Shown one piece after another: positions 27,725 through 37,003 of a stretch of DNA of 64,000 nucleotides. Position 1 is the stretch's first letter; the number at the start of each line of letters is the position of its first letter. The stretch lies in the NCBI RefSeq assembly GCF_029869925.1, contig NZ_CP118605.1, positions 1,364,001-1,428,000 of the forward strand, read 5' to 3'. Below the pieces are notes generated by a model, which worked only from the letters and a program-made list of their open reading frames with translations, made no database searches and was not told the origin of the DNA. The translations under genes and the position numbers were made by a program. The DNA comes from Microbulbifer bruguierae (lineage in GTDB: Bacteria > Pseudomonadota > Gammaproteobacteria > Pseudomonadales > Cellvibrionaceae).

Positions 27725-29212
27725 TTACATCGAGCTCTGGTTACCCGATCCTTCCTTCGCATTGTCGTTGCGCGCTGCGTGCAGGTTATTGAGATATTCC
27801 TGGGTCACATCACCGGTGATGTACTGACCGTCGAAAACCGAATTCTCAAACTGCTTGATCTCGGTATTACCTTCGCCGGAGGACACAATCAAATCTTCCA
27901 ATTCCTGGTAAATCAGCCAGTCAGCACCGATCTCCTCGCGCACCTCTTCCGTGGTGCGGCCGTGGGCAACCAGTTCGGTAGCGGATGGCATATCGATGCC
28001 GTACACATTCGGATACTTCACTGCCGGTGCCGCGGATGCGAAATACACCTTGTTGGCGCCGGCATCGCGGGCCATCTGGATGATCTGCTTACAGGTAGTA
28101 CCGCGCACGATGGAATCGTCCACCAGCAATACATTCTTGCCGCGGAACTCCAGCTCGATCGGGTTCAGCTTCTGGCGTACAGACTTCTTGCGCTGCTTCT
28201 GGCCAGGCATGATGAAGGTACGGCCGATGTAGCGGTTCTTCACCAGACCTTCGCGAAATTTCACGCCCAGACGGTGTGCCGCCATCTGCCCTGCCGAGCG
28301 GGAGGAATCCGGAATCGGAATGACCACATCGATATCGTGATCCGGGCGCTCACGCAGGATTTTTTCTGCCAGATGCTCACCCTGACGCAGACGCGCCTTG
28401 TGTACGGAAACACCGTCCATGATGGAGTCCGGACGGGCGAAATACACGTGTTCGAAAATACACGGACGCAGCTGCGGGTTTTCCGCACACTGCTCGGAAT
28501 GCACAGTGCCATCCAGCTCGATGTAAATACATTCCCCCGGCGCCACGTCGCGCACCAGGGTATAACCCAGTACGTCCAGAGCAACGGACTCAGAGGCCAC
28601 CATATATTCCGGGCCCTGTTCGGTATCGCGTTTTCCGTATACCAGCGGGCGGATACCGTTCGGATCGCGGAAGGCCACCACACCGTAGCCAACGATCATC
28701 GCCACGCAGGCATAGCCGCCGCGCACGCGCTTATGCACCGCGCGCATCGCGGTAAAAATATCTTCTGCCTTGGGCTGGAGTTTGTGCTGCTTGTGCAGCT
28801 CGTGGGCAAATACGTTCAGCAGGACTTCGGAGTCGGAGTCGGTGTTGATGTGGCGCAGGTCCTGCTGGAAGATTTCCTCACTCACCTCTTTCACATTGGT
28901 AAGGTTGCCATTGTGAGCCATGGCGATGCCGTAGGGGGAGTTGACGTAAAACGGCTGTGCCAGCGCCGGACCGGAGCTGCCGGCAGTCGGATAGCGCACG
29001 TGGCCGATACCGAAGTTACCGGTAAGGCGCTGCATATGGCGCGCGCGGAACACATCCCGCACAAGGCCGTTGGCCTTCTGCTGATTCAGGCGGTCCCCAT
29101 CACAGGTAACAATACCGGCAGCGTCCTGGCCCCGGTGCTGCAGCATAGTGAGCGCGTCATATAACTGTAGATTGACGTCACTCTTGCCGACGATTCCAAC
29201 GATGCCACACAT
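27725..29212 (-). CDS. purF: Amidophosphoribosyltransferase
   Basis: First step of purine synthesis: glutamine plus PRPP to 5-phosphoribosylamine. 495 residues. The mature N-terminal nucleophile is Cys2 (MCGIVGIVG), with no visible propeptide, as in the Escherichia coli enzyme. The glutaminase domain (~2-235) has RGQDAAGI and HNGNLTN; the phosphoribosyltransferase domain carries the PRPP loop [13 protein letters not shown]. It lies 68 bp downstream of cvpA on the same strand; this cvpA-purF order is widespread in gammaproteobacteria. Confidence 0.97.
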   Translation of the reverse strand: MCGIVGIVGKSDVNLQLYDALTMLQHRGQDAAGIVTCDGDRLNQQKANGLVRDVFRARHMQRLTGNFGIGHVRYPTAGSSGPALAQPFYVNSPYGIAMAHNGNLTNVKEVSEEIFQQDLRHINTDSDSEVLLNVFAHELHKQHKLQPKAEDIFTAMRAVHKRVRGGYACVAMIVGYGVVAFRDPNGIRPLVYGKRDTEQGPEYMVASESVALDVLGYTLVRDVAPGECIYIELDGTVHSEQCAENPQLRPCIFEHVYFARPDSIMDGVSVHKARLRQGEHLAEKILRERPDHDIDVVIPIPDSSRSAGQMAAHRLGVKFREGLVKNRYIGRTFIMPGQKQRKKSVRQKLNPIELEFRGKNVLLVDDSIVRGTTCKQIIQMARDAGANKVYFASAAPAVKYPNVYGIDMPSATELVAHGRTTEEVREEIGADWLIYQELEDLIVSSGEGNTEIKQFENSVFDGQYITGDVTQEYLNNLHAARNDNAKEGSGNQSSM

Positions 29213-29280
29213 ACTTCAGATAACCCCAGTCGTTTCGAAATGGTCAAGGTGATCCGGTACTGCCTCCCGCAGATCCGCGA

Positions 29281-29778
29281 TCAATCAAATTGCCCTGCGA
29301 AGAAATCCTTGATCGCGCCTGCCGCTTCGCGCGCGCGATCCTCAAATGCGAGAAAATGCGGTATCAACGTCGACTCCCGCCACCACGGGTCCTCGTTCAC
29401 TGGCGCCAGCGCCGGGGCGAAGATCAGCAGTGCCATTACAATGATGCAGCCGCGAAACAACCCGAACACCATACCCAACACCCGATCGGTCCCGGAAAGG
29501 CCGGTGGCCTCCACGAACGCAGACAGGGTCATATTCAGGCCGGCGCCGGCCAGCAGGGTAAAAATGAACAGGATGGCAAAGGCGGCTATGGCCTGCAGTG
29601 AAGGCGTATCGACGAGGTTGGAGAGCAACGGAGCCAACTGGTCACGGAACATCATTGCCACCACAAACGCCGCTACCCAGGTAAGCAGCGACAGGACTTC
29701 GCGCACGAAGCCTCGGCTCAAGCCGATCAGTGTGGAAATGGCGACAATTGCCAGGATGGTCCAGTCAGCCCAGTTCAT
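29281..29778 (-). CDS. cvpA: Colicin V production protein homologue
   Basis: 165-residue inner-membrane protein with four helices (about 5-25, 30-50, 60-82 and 100-122). The opening WADWTILAIVAISTLIGLSR and the GTDRVLGMVFGLFRG loop are typical CvpA motifs. Function is incompletely known; it is linked to colicin V export, envelope stability and biofilm phenotypes. It is co-oriented with and immediately upstream of purF. Confidence 0.9.
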   Translation of the reverse strand: MNWADWTILAIVAISTLIGLSRGFVREVLSLLTWVAAFVVAMMFRDQLAPLLSNLVDTPSLQAIAAFAILFIFTLLAGAGLNMTLSAFVEATGLSGTDRVLGMVFGLFRGCIIVMALLIFAPALAPVNEDPWWRESTLIPHFLAFEDRAREAAGAIKDFFAGQFD

Positions 29779-29991
29779 TCAACCCTACCTGCTACGCGGC
29801 GTCGGCCGCGAAGAGCGCGCATTCTAACTTACCCACCCGGGCCAGTGAAGCAGTTCACCATCCTAACCGGAATTAGGAGGTAGTTTGCGCAGCGAAAGTC
29901 CGTTGCCAGGGGATGACCACCTAGCACAACATCGAGCCAGCGCGCGGGCAAACGAGGCATTAGCGGCGAGATCGTCAACCACCTCAGGAAA

Positions 29992-30702
29992 TCAGGCCCG
30001 GTAACGCAGGATCAGGGTTTCGATGTTCAACAGCTTATCCAGCTCCTGCTTATCTGACTGGGCATCCCCGCGGCTCAGCTTGGGTCCGACGAAGACGCGC
30101 ACCAGTGGGCCCTTGGGGGTATCCACAGAACGGGTATAGGCCCGAAACCCGGCATCCAACAGCTTGTTGCGCATCCGGTCGGCACTCGCCGCCTCCTTGT
30201 ATGCCCCCACCTGCACGACCCAGCCTTCCGGCAGACCGCGCTCATCCAACTGGGTTTCCTCGGCGGGCAGCTGCAACGGCGACTCCGACGGCACCTTGGC
30301 AACCGGCTTGGCTTCGGCGGCGGGCTTGGCGGCCGCTACCGCAGGCTCAGTCACCGCTTCGGGTTCGGGAGATGGGCGTTCAGGAGCCGGGGACGCCTGC
30401 TCGACCAAATCCGGCTGGAACACTTCGTTGAGTGGCGGCGCCGGCTCGACATTCTCGACCGGCTGCGGCTCGGCAATAACAATGGGTTTGATATCCGGGG
30501 CGGCAGGAATCTGGCTGGTTACATCGATATAGCGGGCACTTTCCCGGTCAAACAGGCTGGGAAGGAAGATCACCGCCAGCGCCGCCAGCACCAGTGCACC
30601 GACAATGCGCTGCTTCACGCCGTCATCGATACGGCCCCTGCGGGCACCTCGGGAGGCACCACCCCGGGCAAATGCGTCAGAGTCGTTATTCCGACTGGCC
30701 AT
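29992..30702 (-). CDS. dedD: SPOR-domain cell-division protein, DedD-like
   Basis: 236 residues in the DedD layout: a short cytoplasmic basic part, one membrane helix (~32-49, VKQRIVGALVLAALAVIFLP), a Pro/Glu/Ala-rich periplasmic linker and a C-terminal SPOR domain (~155-235) reading GWVVQVGAYKEAASADRMRN and VRVFVGPKLSRGDA. SPOR domains bind denuded peptidoglycan at the septum. The start is ATG 30702 (MASRNN...), overlapping the folC end by 17 bp, as is usual for folC-dedD pairs; the open frame to 30774 is not needed. Confidence 0.88.
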   Translation of the reverse strand: MASRNNDSDAFARGGASRGARRGRIDDGVKQRIVGALVLAALAVIFLPSLFDRESARYIDVTSQIPAAPDIKPIVIAEPQPVENVEPAPPLNEVFQPDLVEQASPAPERPSPEPEAVTEPAVAAAKPAAEAKPVAKVPSESPLQLPAEETQLDERGLPEGWVVQVGAYKEAASADRMRNKLLDAGFRAYTRSVDTPKGPLVRVFVGPKLSRGDAQSDKQELDKLLNIETLILRYRA

Positions 30703-31954
30703 TCTGTTGTTCTCTCGTAAGCTGCAGCACCTCTGCAACGGTAAAGAAAGAACCGAAAACAAGCAACCTGTCACCGGCCTCCAACTGTGCGAGCGCAGCC
30801 TTTAGCTGTTGCGCCACCGGCGCTGCCGGGCCGGATATCTGCCCCTCGGGGACGCTCGCCGCAACCAATCCGGCGCGCAGCTGCTCGGCGCCGGCGGCGC
30901 GGGCGTTGCCGGGCAATAACGCCGGATACCAGCACGCAATTTCGCTCTCCAGGGGCTCGACCAGTCCGGCGAGATCCTTGTCCGCCATTACCGCCACCAG
31001 CGCCAGGGTGCGCCCTGAGACAGGATTGCGCCGCAGCCAATCCGCCAGATACTCCGCCGCTGCCGGGTTGTGCCCTACATCCAGTACCAGTTCCCGTCCC
31101 TGCCAGTGCAGCGACTGGCAACGACCGGGCATGCGCAGGTTTTCAAGAACCCGGCAAACCTGTTCCACCCCCGGCAGCGCCCCCGCCAGTCCCAGCGCGG
31201 TAATCGCCGCGGCCACACTGGGCTTTGGCAGGTGCAGCCCGGGCAGGCCCAGCGCCAGTTCGGGCTGCGCGTGCAATTGGTAATGGTTGTCCACCAGAGA
31301 GAACTGATGTCCGATGAAGTAGCTGTCGCATCCCAGCTTACTGGCAATATCCACCACCGATGCCGGGGGGTAAGGGTCGGCACAGACAAAGGTCTTTCCC
31401 GCCCTCAGGATGCCCGCTTTCTCACGCCCGATTACCTCCCGGTCACTGCCAAGCCAGGCCTCGTGATCCACCGCCACACTGGTGATAATCGCGATATCCG
31501 GATCCACCAGATTGACCGCATCCAGTCGCCCGCCCAGCCCCACTTCCAGCAGTGCAAACTCCACGTCCGCGCGCTTGAACAACCACAGTGCCGCCAGGGT
31601 GGTGAACTCGAAATAGGTCAGACTCACATCCCCGCGGGCCTGCTCCACCGCTTCCAGGGCCGCAATCAACTCCGCATCCGCAACCTCTTCCCCTCCGATC
31701 CGGATCCGTTCGTTGAAGCGCAGCAGATGTGGTGAACTGTAGGCGCCCACGCGGTGGTTGCCAGCAAGCAACAGGGCTTCCATGGAGCGCACACAACTGC
31801 CCTTGCCGTTGGTACCGGCAACGGTGATGACGCTGCGCGCGGGCGCCTGCACTTCGAGAACAGCGGCGACGGAGGCGACCCGCCCAAGCCCCAGTTCAAT
31901 TTCGGTAGGGTGCAATTGTTCCAGGCGGGAAAGCCAGGATTGAAGATCGCGCAT
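30686..31954 (-). CDS. folC: Bifunctional folylpolyglutamate/dihydrofolate synthase
   Basis: Adds Glu to dihydropteroate and folates. 422 residues with the Mur-ligase-like P-loop VAGTNGKGSCVRSMEALL (~residues 50-67), the omega-loop region SSPHLLRFNERIRI and ALLEVGLGGRLDAVN, then ITSVAVDHEAWLG. The C-terminal domain holds LVLDVGHNPAAAEYLADWL. The start is ATG 31954 (MRDLQSWL); the ORF extending to 32059 would run through a hairpin and lacks similarity. It overlaps dedD downstream, and accD lies upstream. Confidence 0.94.
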   Translation of the reverse strand: MRDLQSWLSRLEQLHPTEIELGLGRVASVAAVLEVQAPARSVITVAGTNGKGSCVRSMEALLLAGNHRVGAYSSPHLLRFNERIRIGGEEVADAELIAALEAVEQARGDVSLTYFEFTTLAALWLFKRADVEFALLEVGLGGRLDAVNLVDPDIAIITSVAVDHEAWLGSDREVIGREKAGILRAGKTFVCADPYPPASVVDIASKLGCDSYFIGHQFSLVDNHYQLHAQPELALGLPGLHLPKPSVAAAITALGLAGALPGVEQVCRVLENLRMPGRCQSLHWQGRELVLDVGHNPAAAEYLADWLRRNPVSGRTLALVAVMADKDLAGLVEPLESEIACWYPALLPGNARAAGAEQLRAGLVAASVPEGQISGPAAPVAQQLKAALAQLEAGDRLLVFGSFFTVAEVLQLTREQQNGQSE

Positions 31955-32021
31955 GAGTATCGTCTTGGATGGTGGGCGGTGTGGAAATATTAGTTGTTGG
32001 CGGGGGAGAGAGGTAACAGGA

Positions 32022-32048
32022 CCCCGAAAACATCCGTGTTTTCCGGGG
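32022..32048 (-). terminator. Hairpin between accD and folC
   Basis: CCCCG-AAAACA pairs with TGTTTT-C-CGGGG with a single bulged C and a four-base loop. It lies about 42 bp beyond the accD stop and 70 bp before folC. There is no strong T-run after it on the minus strand, so it may attenuate rather than end transcription. Confidence 0.5.
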
Positions 32049-32089
32049 CCTGGCGTCACGGCTACTGCAACAAGCAGTACACCACGCGA

Positions 32090-32944
32090 TCAATTGTTGC
32101 TGAGTTTACCCAGCAGGCGACTGACCGTGTTACGCATGTCGTGACGCGGAATAATCATATCGATGGCGCCGTGCTCCAGCAGGAATTCCGCACGCTGAAA
32201 GCCCTTGGGCAATTTCTGGCGAATAGTCTGCTCGATGATGTTGGGACCAGCGAAACCCGCGCGAGCGCCCGGCTCTGCGGCGTTAATATCGCCCAGCAAC
32301 GCCAGTGACGCGGACACACCACCGTACACAGGGTCGGTCATGATGGAGATATAGGGCACGCCGGCCATACGCAGCTTTTCCAGCACCGCGGAAGTCTTGG
32401 CCATCTGCATCAGCGAGATCAGCGCTTCCTGCATGCGGGCGCCACCGGTTGCGGAGAAACAAACCAGCGGAATGCGCTCTTCCAGTGCCCGCTGCGCCGC
32501 ACGGGTAAATTTCTCACCCACCACGTAGCCCATGGAGCCACCGTGGAATGCAAATTCAAACGCAACGGCCACCAGCGGCTTGCCTTCCAGCAGGCCCTGC
32601 ATCGCAATCAACGCGTCTTTTTCGCCGGTGGCCTTTTGGGCCTGGGTAAGGCGATCCTTGTACTTTTTGACATCCTTGAATTTGAGGCGATCCACCGGCT
32701 CAACGTCCGTCGCCAGCTCTTCCCGGTGATCGACGTCCAGAAACATATCCAGGCGTTTGCGCGCGCCAATGCGGAAGTGGTGTTCGCACTTGGGACAAAC
32801 TTCCAGGTTGCGCTCCAGCTCCGGCAGATACAGGGTCGCGTCACACTTGACGCATTTCTTCCACACCCCTTCCGGTACTTTGCTGGCGCCGGTGCGGCGC
32901 TCGGCGCGGATAACCGCGGGGACAATCTTTTCTAACCAGCTCAT
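32090..32944 (-). CDS. accD: Acetyl-CoA carboxylase carboxyltransferase subunit beta
   Basis: Beta subunit of the carboxyltransferase of acetyl-CoA carboxylase, 284 residues. The N-terminal zinc finger has four cysteines in [12 protein letters not shown] and CPKCEHHF (about residues 26-49). The crotonase-like catalytic core shows [16 protein letters not shown] and [19 protein letters not shown], with a [12 protein letters not shown] segment later. The start is ATG 32944 (MSWLEKIVP) after GGAAG; an upstream extension to 33010 lacks family similarity. AccA is not in the window, as usual. Confidence 0.95.
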   Translation of the reverse strand: MSWLEKIVPAVIRAERRTGASKVPEGVWKKCVKCDATLYLPELERNLEVCPKCEHHFRIGARKRLDMFLDVDHREELATDVEPVDRLKFKDVKKYKDRLTQAQKATGEKDALIAMQGLLEGKPLVAVAFEFAFHGGSMGYVVGEKFTRAAQRALEERIPLVCFSATGGARMQEALISLMQMAKTSAVLEKLRMAGVPYISIMTDPVYGGVSASLALLGDINAAEPGARAGFAGPNIIEQTIRQKLPKGFQRAEFLLEHGAIDMIIPRHDMRNTVSRLLGKLSNN

Positions 32945-33082
32945 TCTGCTTCCAAAATCCGATAATCTGATGCTTGCTGAATTCGTTATTTGCCGGGACA
33001 GCGCGCCCAAACCATGAGGGCGGAGGATAAATGACCGGCAGCTCCAAAACCGAGAATTAAACCACTTTCAACATCAATTCAT

Positions 33083-33120
33083 GTGGCCAGATAAGCCGCC
33101 AACAGGGCCTTTCTGGCCAC
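33083..33120 (-). terminator. Hairpin after trpA
   Basis: GTGGCCAGA pairs with TCTGGCCAC (nine pairs), and an inner AGGCC/GGCTT stem extends the fold. It lies 26-63 bp past the trpA stop on the minus strand. The following bases are not T-rich, so the call rests on the stem alone. Confidence 0.5.
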
Positions 33121-33145
33121 ACACCGATCGCAGTCTGCGGGCCGC

Positions 33146-33955
33146 TCAACTGTCCAGGGTGGCGCGCATCTCTCCGACCATGGCGCCAATACGGTCTTTC
33201 GCCGCGGCGCCATTCTCCGCCTCGCCAATGGCTGCCACCAGCACACTGCCCACTACCGCGCCGTCGCCATCGGCACTGACCGCTTTTGCAGAGGCGCCGT
33301 CCTTGATTCCGAAGCCCACACACAGTGGCAGGTCGGTGTGACGGCGAATGCGCACCAGGTTTTCCCGCACAGAGTTCAGGTCCAGATGTCCGGCACCGGT
33401 CACGCCCTTGAGGGAAACATAGTAGACAAAGCCACTGGCCAGCCGGGTAATCTCGGCAATACGCTGGTCGCTGGTGGTGGGGGTCAGCAGGAAGATATTG
33501 CGCAGGTCGCGCGCTTTCAACAGGTCGTTTAACGGCCCCGCTTCTTCCGCCGGCAGGTCCACGGTCAGGGCGCCGTCACCACCGGCTTCTTTCAGGTTGT
33601 CAGCAAAGACTTCTGCGCCCATTTTCTCAATGGGGTTGGCGTAGCCCATCAGGATTACCGGTGTTTCACTGTCGTTTTCACGGAACGCTTTCACCAGCGC
33701 CAGGCATTTGCGCAGCGAAGACTTCTGCTCCAGCGCGCGCTCGTGCCCTTTCTGGATGACCTGACCTTCCGCCATCGGGTCCGAGAAGGGTACGCCCAGC
33801 TCAATAAGGTCAGAGCCACTGGCCACCAGCTGGTGCATCAGCTCCAGGGTATTTTCCAGCCCTCCATCGCCGCCAACAATATAAGTCACCAGGGCCTTGC
33901 GGCCCTCACTGCGCAGCTTGGCAAAGCGGCGATCGATTCTATTTGTTTCGGTCAC
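33146..33955 (-). CDS. trpA: Tryptophan synthase alpha chain with Glu at the usual catalytic Asp position
   Basis: Cleaves indole-3-glycerol phosphate to indole and glyceraldehyde-3-phosphate; indole is channelled to TrpB. 269 residues in a TIM barrel. The catalytic Glu is Glu52 in IELGVPFSDPMAEGQVIQKG. In the same motif Salmonella TrpA has ADG, with Asp60 as second catalytic acid; here the codon is GAA (Glu63). The phosphate-binding region reads VGFGIKDGASAKAVS. It follows trpB by 11 bp in a trpF-trpB-trpA order. Confidence 0.94.
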   Translation of the reverse strand: MTETNRIDRRFAKLRSEGRKALVTYIVGGDGGLENTLELMHQLVASGSDLIELGVPFSDPMAEGQVIQKGHERALEQKSSLRKCLALVKAFRENDSETPVILMGYANPIEKMGAEVFADNLKEAGGDGALTVDLPAEEAGPLNDLLKARDLRNIFLLTPTTSDQRIAEITRLASGFVYYVSLKGVTGAGHLDLNSVRENLVRIRRHTDLPLCVGFGIKDGASAKAVSADGDGAVVGSVLVAAIGEAENGAAAKDRIGAMVGEMRATLDS

Positions 33956-33966
33956 GATGCCACTCC

Positions 33967-35187
33967 TTAAACCTTGATGCCGTCGATGGCGGCGACGGTG
34001 AAAATATCCTTGTCACCGCGACCGGACAGGTTCACCACAATGTTCTGGTCCGGCTGCATGGACGCCGCAAGTTTCAGGCCGTAAGCCACTGCGTGACTGG
34101 ATTCCAGCGCGGGAATGATGCCTTCCGTACGCGTCAGCTTGCGAAAGGCCGCGAGGGCTTCGTCATCGTTGATGGCAACGTAATTCACCCGACCAATGTC
34201 TTTCAGCCAGGCGTGTTCGGGACCGACTCCGGGATAGTCGAGGCCCGCGGATACGGAGTGGGTCTCAATGATTTGACCGTCTTCATCTTCCATCAGATAG
34301 GTGCGGTTGCCGTGCAGAATACCCGGCACACCGTCGTTCAGCGGCGCGGCGTGACGGCCGGTTTCGACACCGTCACCGCCGGCTTCGACGCCGTACATCT
34401 TCACTGACTCATCCCCCAGGAATGGGTGAAACAGACCGATCGCATTGGAGCCGCCGCCCACGCAAGCCACCAGTGCATCCGGCAGCTGACCGAATTGCTC
34501 GAGACTCTGACGACGGGCCTCGCGACCGATCACGGAATTGAAATCCCGCACCAGCTGCGGATAGGGGTGCGGCCCGGCAACAGTACCGATGATGTAGAAG
34601 GTGTCGTCTACATTGGTAACCCAGTCGCGCATGGCTTCGTTCATGGCGTCTTTCAGGGTCTTGGAGCCGGATTCCACCGGGATCACTTCCGCCCCCAGCA
34701 GTTTCATACGGTACACATTCGGAGACTGGCGTTTGACGTCTTCTGCGCCCATGTAAACCGCACACTCCAGGCCCAGACGCGCAGCAACAGTGGCCGTGGC
34801 CACACCGTGCTGGCCCGCACCGGTCTCGGCGATGACCCGGCGCTTGCCACTGTGTTTCGCCAACAGAGCCTGGCCCACAGTGTTATTTACCTTGTGCGCT
34901 CCGGTGTGATTCAGGTCTTCGCGCTTGAGCCAGATTCGCGCGCCACCGGCTTCCGCGGACAGACGCTCCGCCAGGTAAAGCGGTGACGGGCGCCCCACAT
35001 AGTGCGCCAGGTCGTAATCGAACGCGCCTTGAAATTCCGGGTCATTTTTCAGCCGCTGATACATCTCCTGCAATTCGTCCAGGGCACTGATCAGGGTTTC
35101 TGATACAAAGCGGCCACCGAATTCACCAAAGTGCCCGCGCGCATCCGGGTAGGCGCCATAGTCGATAGGCGATGTGGGTTTACTCAC
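33967..35187 (-). CDS. trpB: Tryptophan synthase beta chain
   Basis: PLP enzyme condensing indole with L-serine. 406 residues, TrpB1 type. PLP lysine in [20 protein letters not shown] (about residue 95), the catalytic Glu region [13 protein letters not shown], the phosphate-cradle [11 protein letters not shown] and the ending SGRGDKDI are all present. It starts three bases after the trpF stop and is followed at 11 bp by trpA, forming one operon. The other trp genes (E, G, D, C) are not in the window, as is common in pseudomonad-like genomes. Confidence 0.97.
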   Translation of the reverse strand: MSKPTSPIDYGAYPDARGHFGEFGGRFVSETLISALDELQEMYQRLKNDPEFQGAFDYDLAHYVGRPSPLYLAERLSAEAGGARIWLKREDLNHTGAHKVNNTVGQALLAKHSGKRRVIAETGAGQHGVATATVAARLGLECAVYMGAEDVKRQSPNVYRMKLLGAEVIPVESGSKTLKDAMNEAMRDWVTNVDDTFYIIGTVAGPHPYPQLVRDFNSVIGREARRQSLEQFGQLPDALVACVGGGSNAIGLFHPFLGDESVKMYGVEAGGDGVETGRHAAPLNDGVPGILHGNRTYLMEDEDGQIIETHSVSAGLDYPGVGPEHAWLKDIGRVNYVAINDDEALAAFRKLTRTEGIIPALESSHAVAYGLKLAASMQPDQNIVVNLSGRGDKDIFTVAAIDGIKV

Positions 35188-35190
35188 TGC

Positions 35191-35853
35191 TCAAACTCCT
35201 TGTGTAAATTCTACTTTGCCGGCCCGCGCCGGTGCCGAAGGCGCACAGGCGCGGGCAGCACGAATAAATGCCTGCACCCTGCCGGCATCTTTGCGTCCGG
35301 GGGCCGCTTCCACCCCGCCACTGACATCCACCGCCTGTGGCTGCGCAACGGCGATAGCCTCAGCGACGTTATCCGGGGTCAGGCCGCCGGCAAGAATAAT
35401 GTGTCGATTGGTGTTCTGTGGCACCCGCTGCCAATCGAAGGTATCGCCGGTACCACCGGGCACGCCCTTGCGATAGGCGTCCAGCAAAATACCCCGCGCA
35501 TCCGGGTAGGCCGCCATGGCCTCCAGCGGGTCCAGCTCCGGTTTCATACGCAACGCTTTGATATAGGGGCGACGGAACTGGCGGCAATAGGGTGCGTTTT
35601 CACTGCCGTGAAATTGCAGCAGGTTGAGCGGCACCTGATCCAGTATCGCCTCCACCTCCTGTGGGTGTGCATCCACAAACAGTCCGGTGAGTACCGCGAA
35701 AGGCGATACCGCGCGGGCAATTTCCGCCGCCTGTTGCGGCGTCACACTGCGTGGACTGGGAGGATAGAACACCAGGCCCAGGGCATCCGCACCGGCATCT
35801 ACCGCCAGCTCGGCGTCTTCAACACTTGTGATTCCGCAGATTTTTACGCGCAT
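35191..35853 (-). CDS. trpF: Phosphoribosylanthranilate isomerase
   Basis: Amadori rearrangement of phosphoribosylanthranilate in tryptophan synthesis. 220-residue TIM barrel. General base Cys in KICGIT (residue 5) and general acid Asp in VDVSGGVEAAPG (about residue 140), with the FVDAHPQEVEAIL and LLQFHGSE segments. First gene of trpF-trpB-trpA here, three bases before trpB. The 173-bp gap to truA has no clear leader-peptide attenuator: I see no short ORF with tandem Trp codons. Confidence 0.95.
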   Translation of the reverse strand: MRVKICGITSVEDAELAVDAGADALGLVFYPPSPRSVTPQQAAEIARAVSPFAVLTGLFVDAHPQEVEAILDQVPLNLLQFHGSENAPYCRQFRRPYIKALRMKPELDPLEAMAAYPDARGILLDAYRKGVPGGTGDTFDWQRVPQNTNRHIILAGGLTPDNVAEAIAVAQPQAVDVSGGVEAAPGRKDAGRVQAFIRAARACAPSAPARAGKVEFTQGV

Positions 35854-36026
35854 AATCCCTACACCGCAGTGACTGCCGGATCGGCAGGAGCCGCCATAAA
35901 TCTCGGGCGCTGGCGGCAGAGAAATTCGGAGAGCCCGGGATACTAGCAGATCGGAGAGGCTGGCGAAACGCGCCAGTCAAACCGGCGTCGAGCCACCCTG
36001 CTTTTCCCGCAACATCGGGATGAAAC

Positions 36027-36902
36027 CTAACGAATGGAAGCCAGTGGCACCGGTACCAATAGCGGGCCGGGCGTCACAACAGGCAGCTCGAATTCTTCCG
36101 GGTACTGCACATCCACGAGATACAGGCCATGAGGTGGTGCGGTAACACCGGCGGCAGTACGGTCCTTTGCTGCCAGCACCTCACCCACCCAGCCGGGCGC
36201 GCGGTCACCGCGCCCCACCGCCATCAGTACGCCAGCAATATTGCGCACCATGTGGTGCAGAAACGCCGTGGCGCTCACCTCCAGCACAATCAGCTGGCCC
36301 ACACGACCGATATCCAGACGGGTCAACCGGCGCACCGGGGAGCGGGCCTGGCACTGGGATGCCCGGAAACTACTGAAATCGTGCTCGCCGATCAGATGCC
36401 GGGCGCCGGCACGCATACGATCGAGATCCAGATCGCGTTCAGTCCAGGTAACCTCACTGGCGGCCTGCGCCGAGCGTGTGGGCGCACTGTGGATCAGATA
36501 GCGGTAGGTGCGATTGCGTGCGGAAAAGCGCGCGTGGAACTGAGCGGGCACTTCCCGCGCCCAATGAACCCGCACATCAAAAGGCATCCCGGTATTGACC
36601 CCCTGTATCCAGGCCTTGGTCGGGCGCTGGACCCGGGTATCAAAATGGATCACTTGACCCGTGGCGTGTACACCCGCATCTGTGCGCCCGGCACACACCA
36701 GGGTTACCGGTTCCGCAGCCACTTTTGACAGTGCGTTCTCCAGGGTTTCCTGAACCGTCAGACGGTCATGCCGCTGTTTCTGGAAACCGCGCAGGCGGGT
36801 ACCACAGTATTCCACGCCCAACGCGATTCTTCGCACCCCTTCCGGCAGTGACTCGCCCGCTGGCACCTCACCGTTGGGCTTGTATTCGTAAATCTTGCTC
36901 AT
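36027..36902 (-). CDS. truA: tRNA pseudouridine(38-40) synthase
   Basis: Isomerises uridines 38-40 in tRNA anticodon arms. 291 residues; catalytic Asp in CAGRTDAGVHATGQVIHFD (about residue 75), then RYLIHSAPTRSA and FLHHMVRNIAGVLMAVGRG, the usual C-terminal signature. Start taken at the second of two adjacent ATGs (36902). It lies downstream of fimV on the same strand but behind a clear terminator, so it may need read-through or its own promoter. Confidence 0.95.
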   Translation of the reverse strand: MSKIYEYKPNGEVPAGESLPEGVRRIALGVEYCGTRLRGFQKQRHDRLTVQETLENALSKVAAEPVTLVCAGRTDAGVHATGQVIHFDTRVQRPTKAWIQGVNTGMPFDVRVHWAREVPAQFHARFSARNRTYRYLIHSAPTRSAQAASEVTWTERDLDLDRMRAGARHLIGEHDFSSFRASQCQARSPVRRLTRLDIGRVGQLIVLEVSATAFLHHMVRNIAGVLMAVGRGDRAPGWVGEVLAAKDRTAAGVTAPPHGLYLVDVQYPEEFELPVVTPGPLLVPVPLASIR

Positions 36903-36927
36903 CATGGGCCCGAATTTTACACCGGCT

Positions 36928-36959
36928 ACAAAAAAAGAAGACCCCGCTAATGCGGGGTC
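36928..36959 (-). terminator. Rho-independent terminator of fimV
   Basis: GACCCCGC and GCGGGGTC make a perfect eight-pair stem with a four-base loop at 36940-36959. On the minus strand it is followed by TTCTTTTTTT. It lies 45 bp after the fimV stop and 26 bp before truA. Confidence 0.92.
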
Positions 36960-37003
36960 AAAGTGTTGTTGCTGTAGATAGCAGAAAAAGTATTGTGATG
37001 GGG

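Noticed and set aside
27779..29164. 461-codon open frame antisense to purF
   Set aside because: Shadow; purF is complete and its motifs are intact.
35854..36026. Trp leader-peptide attenuator before trpF
   Set aside because: No short frame with tandem Trp codons and no alternative terminator fold could be seen.
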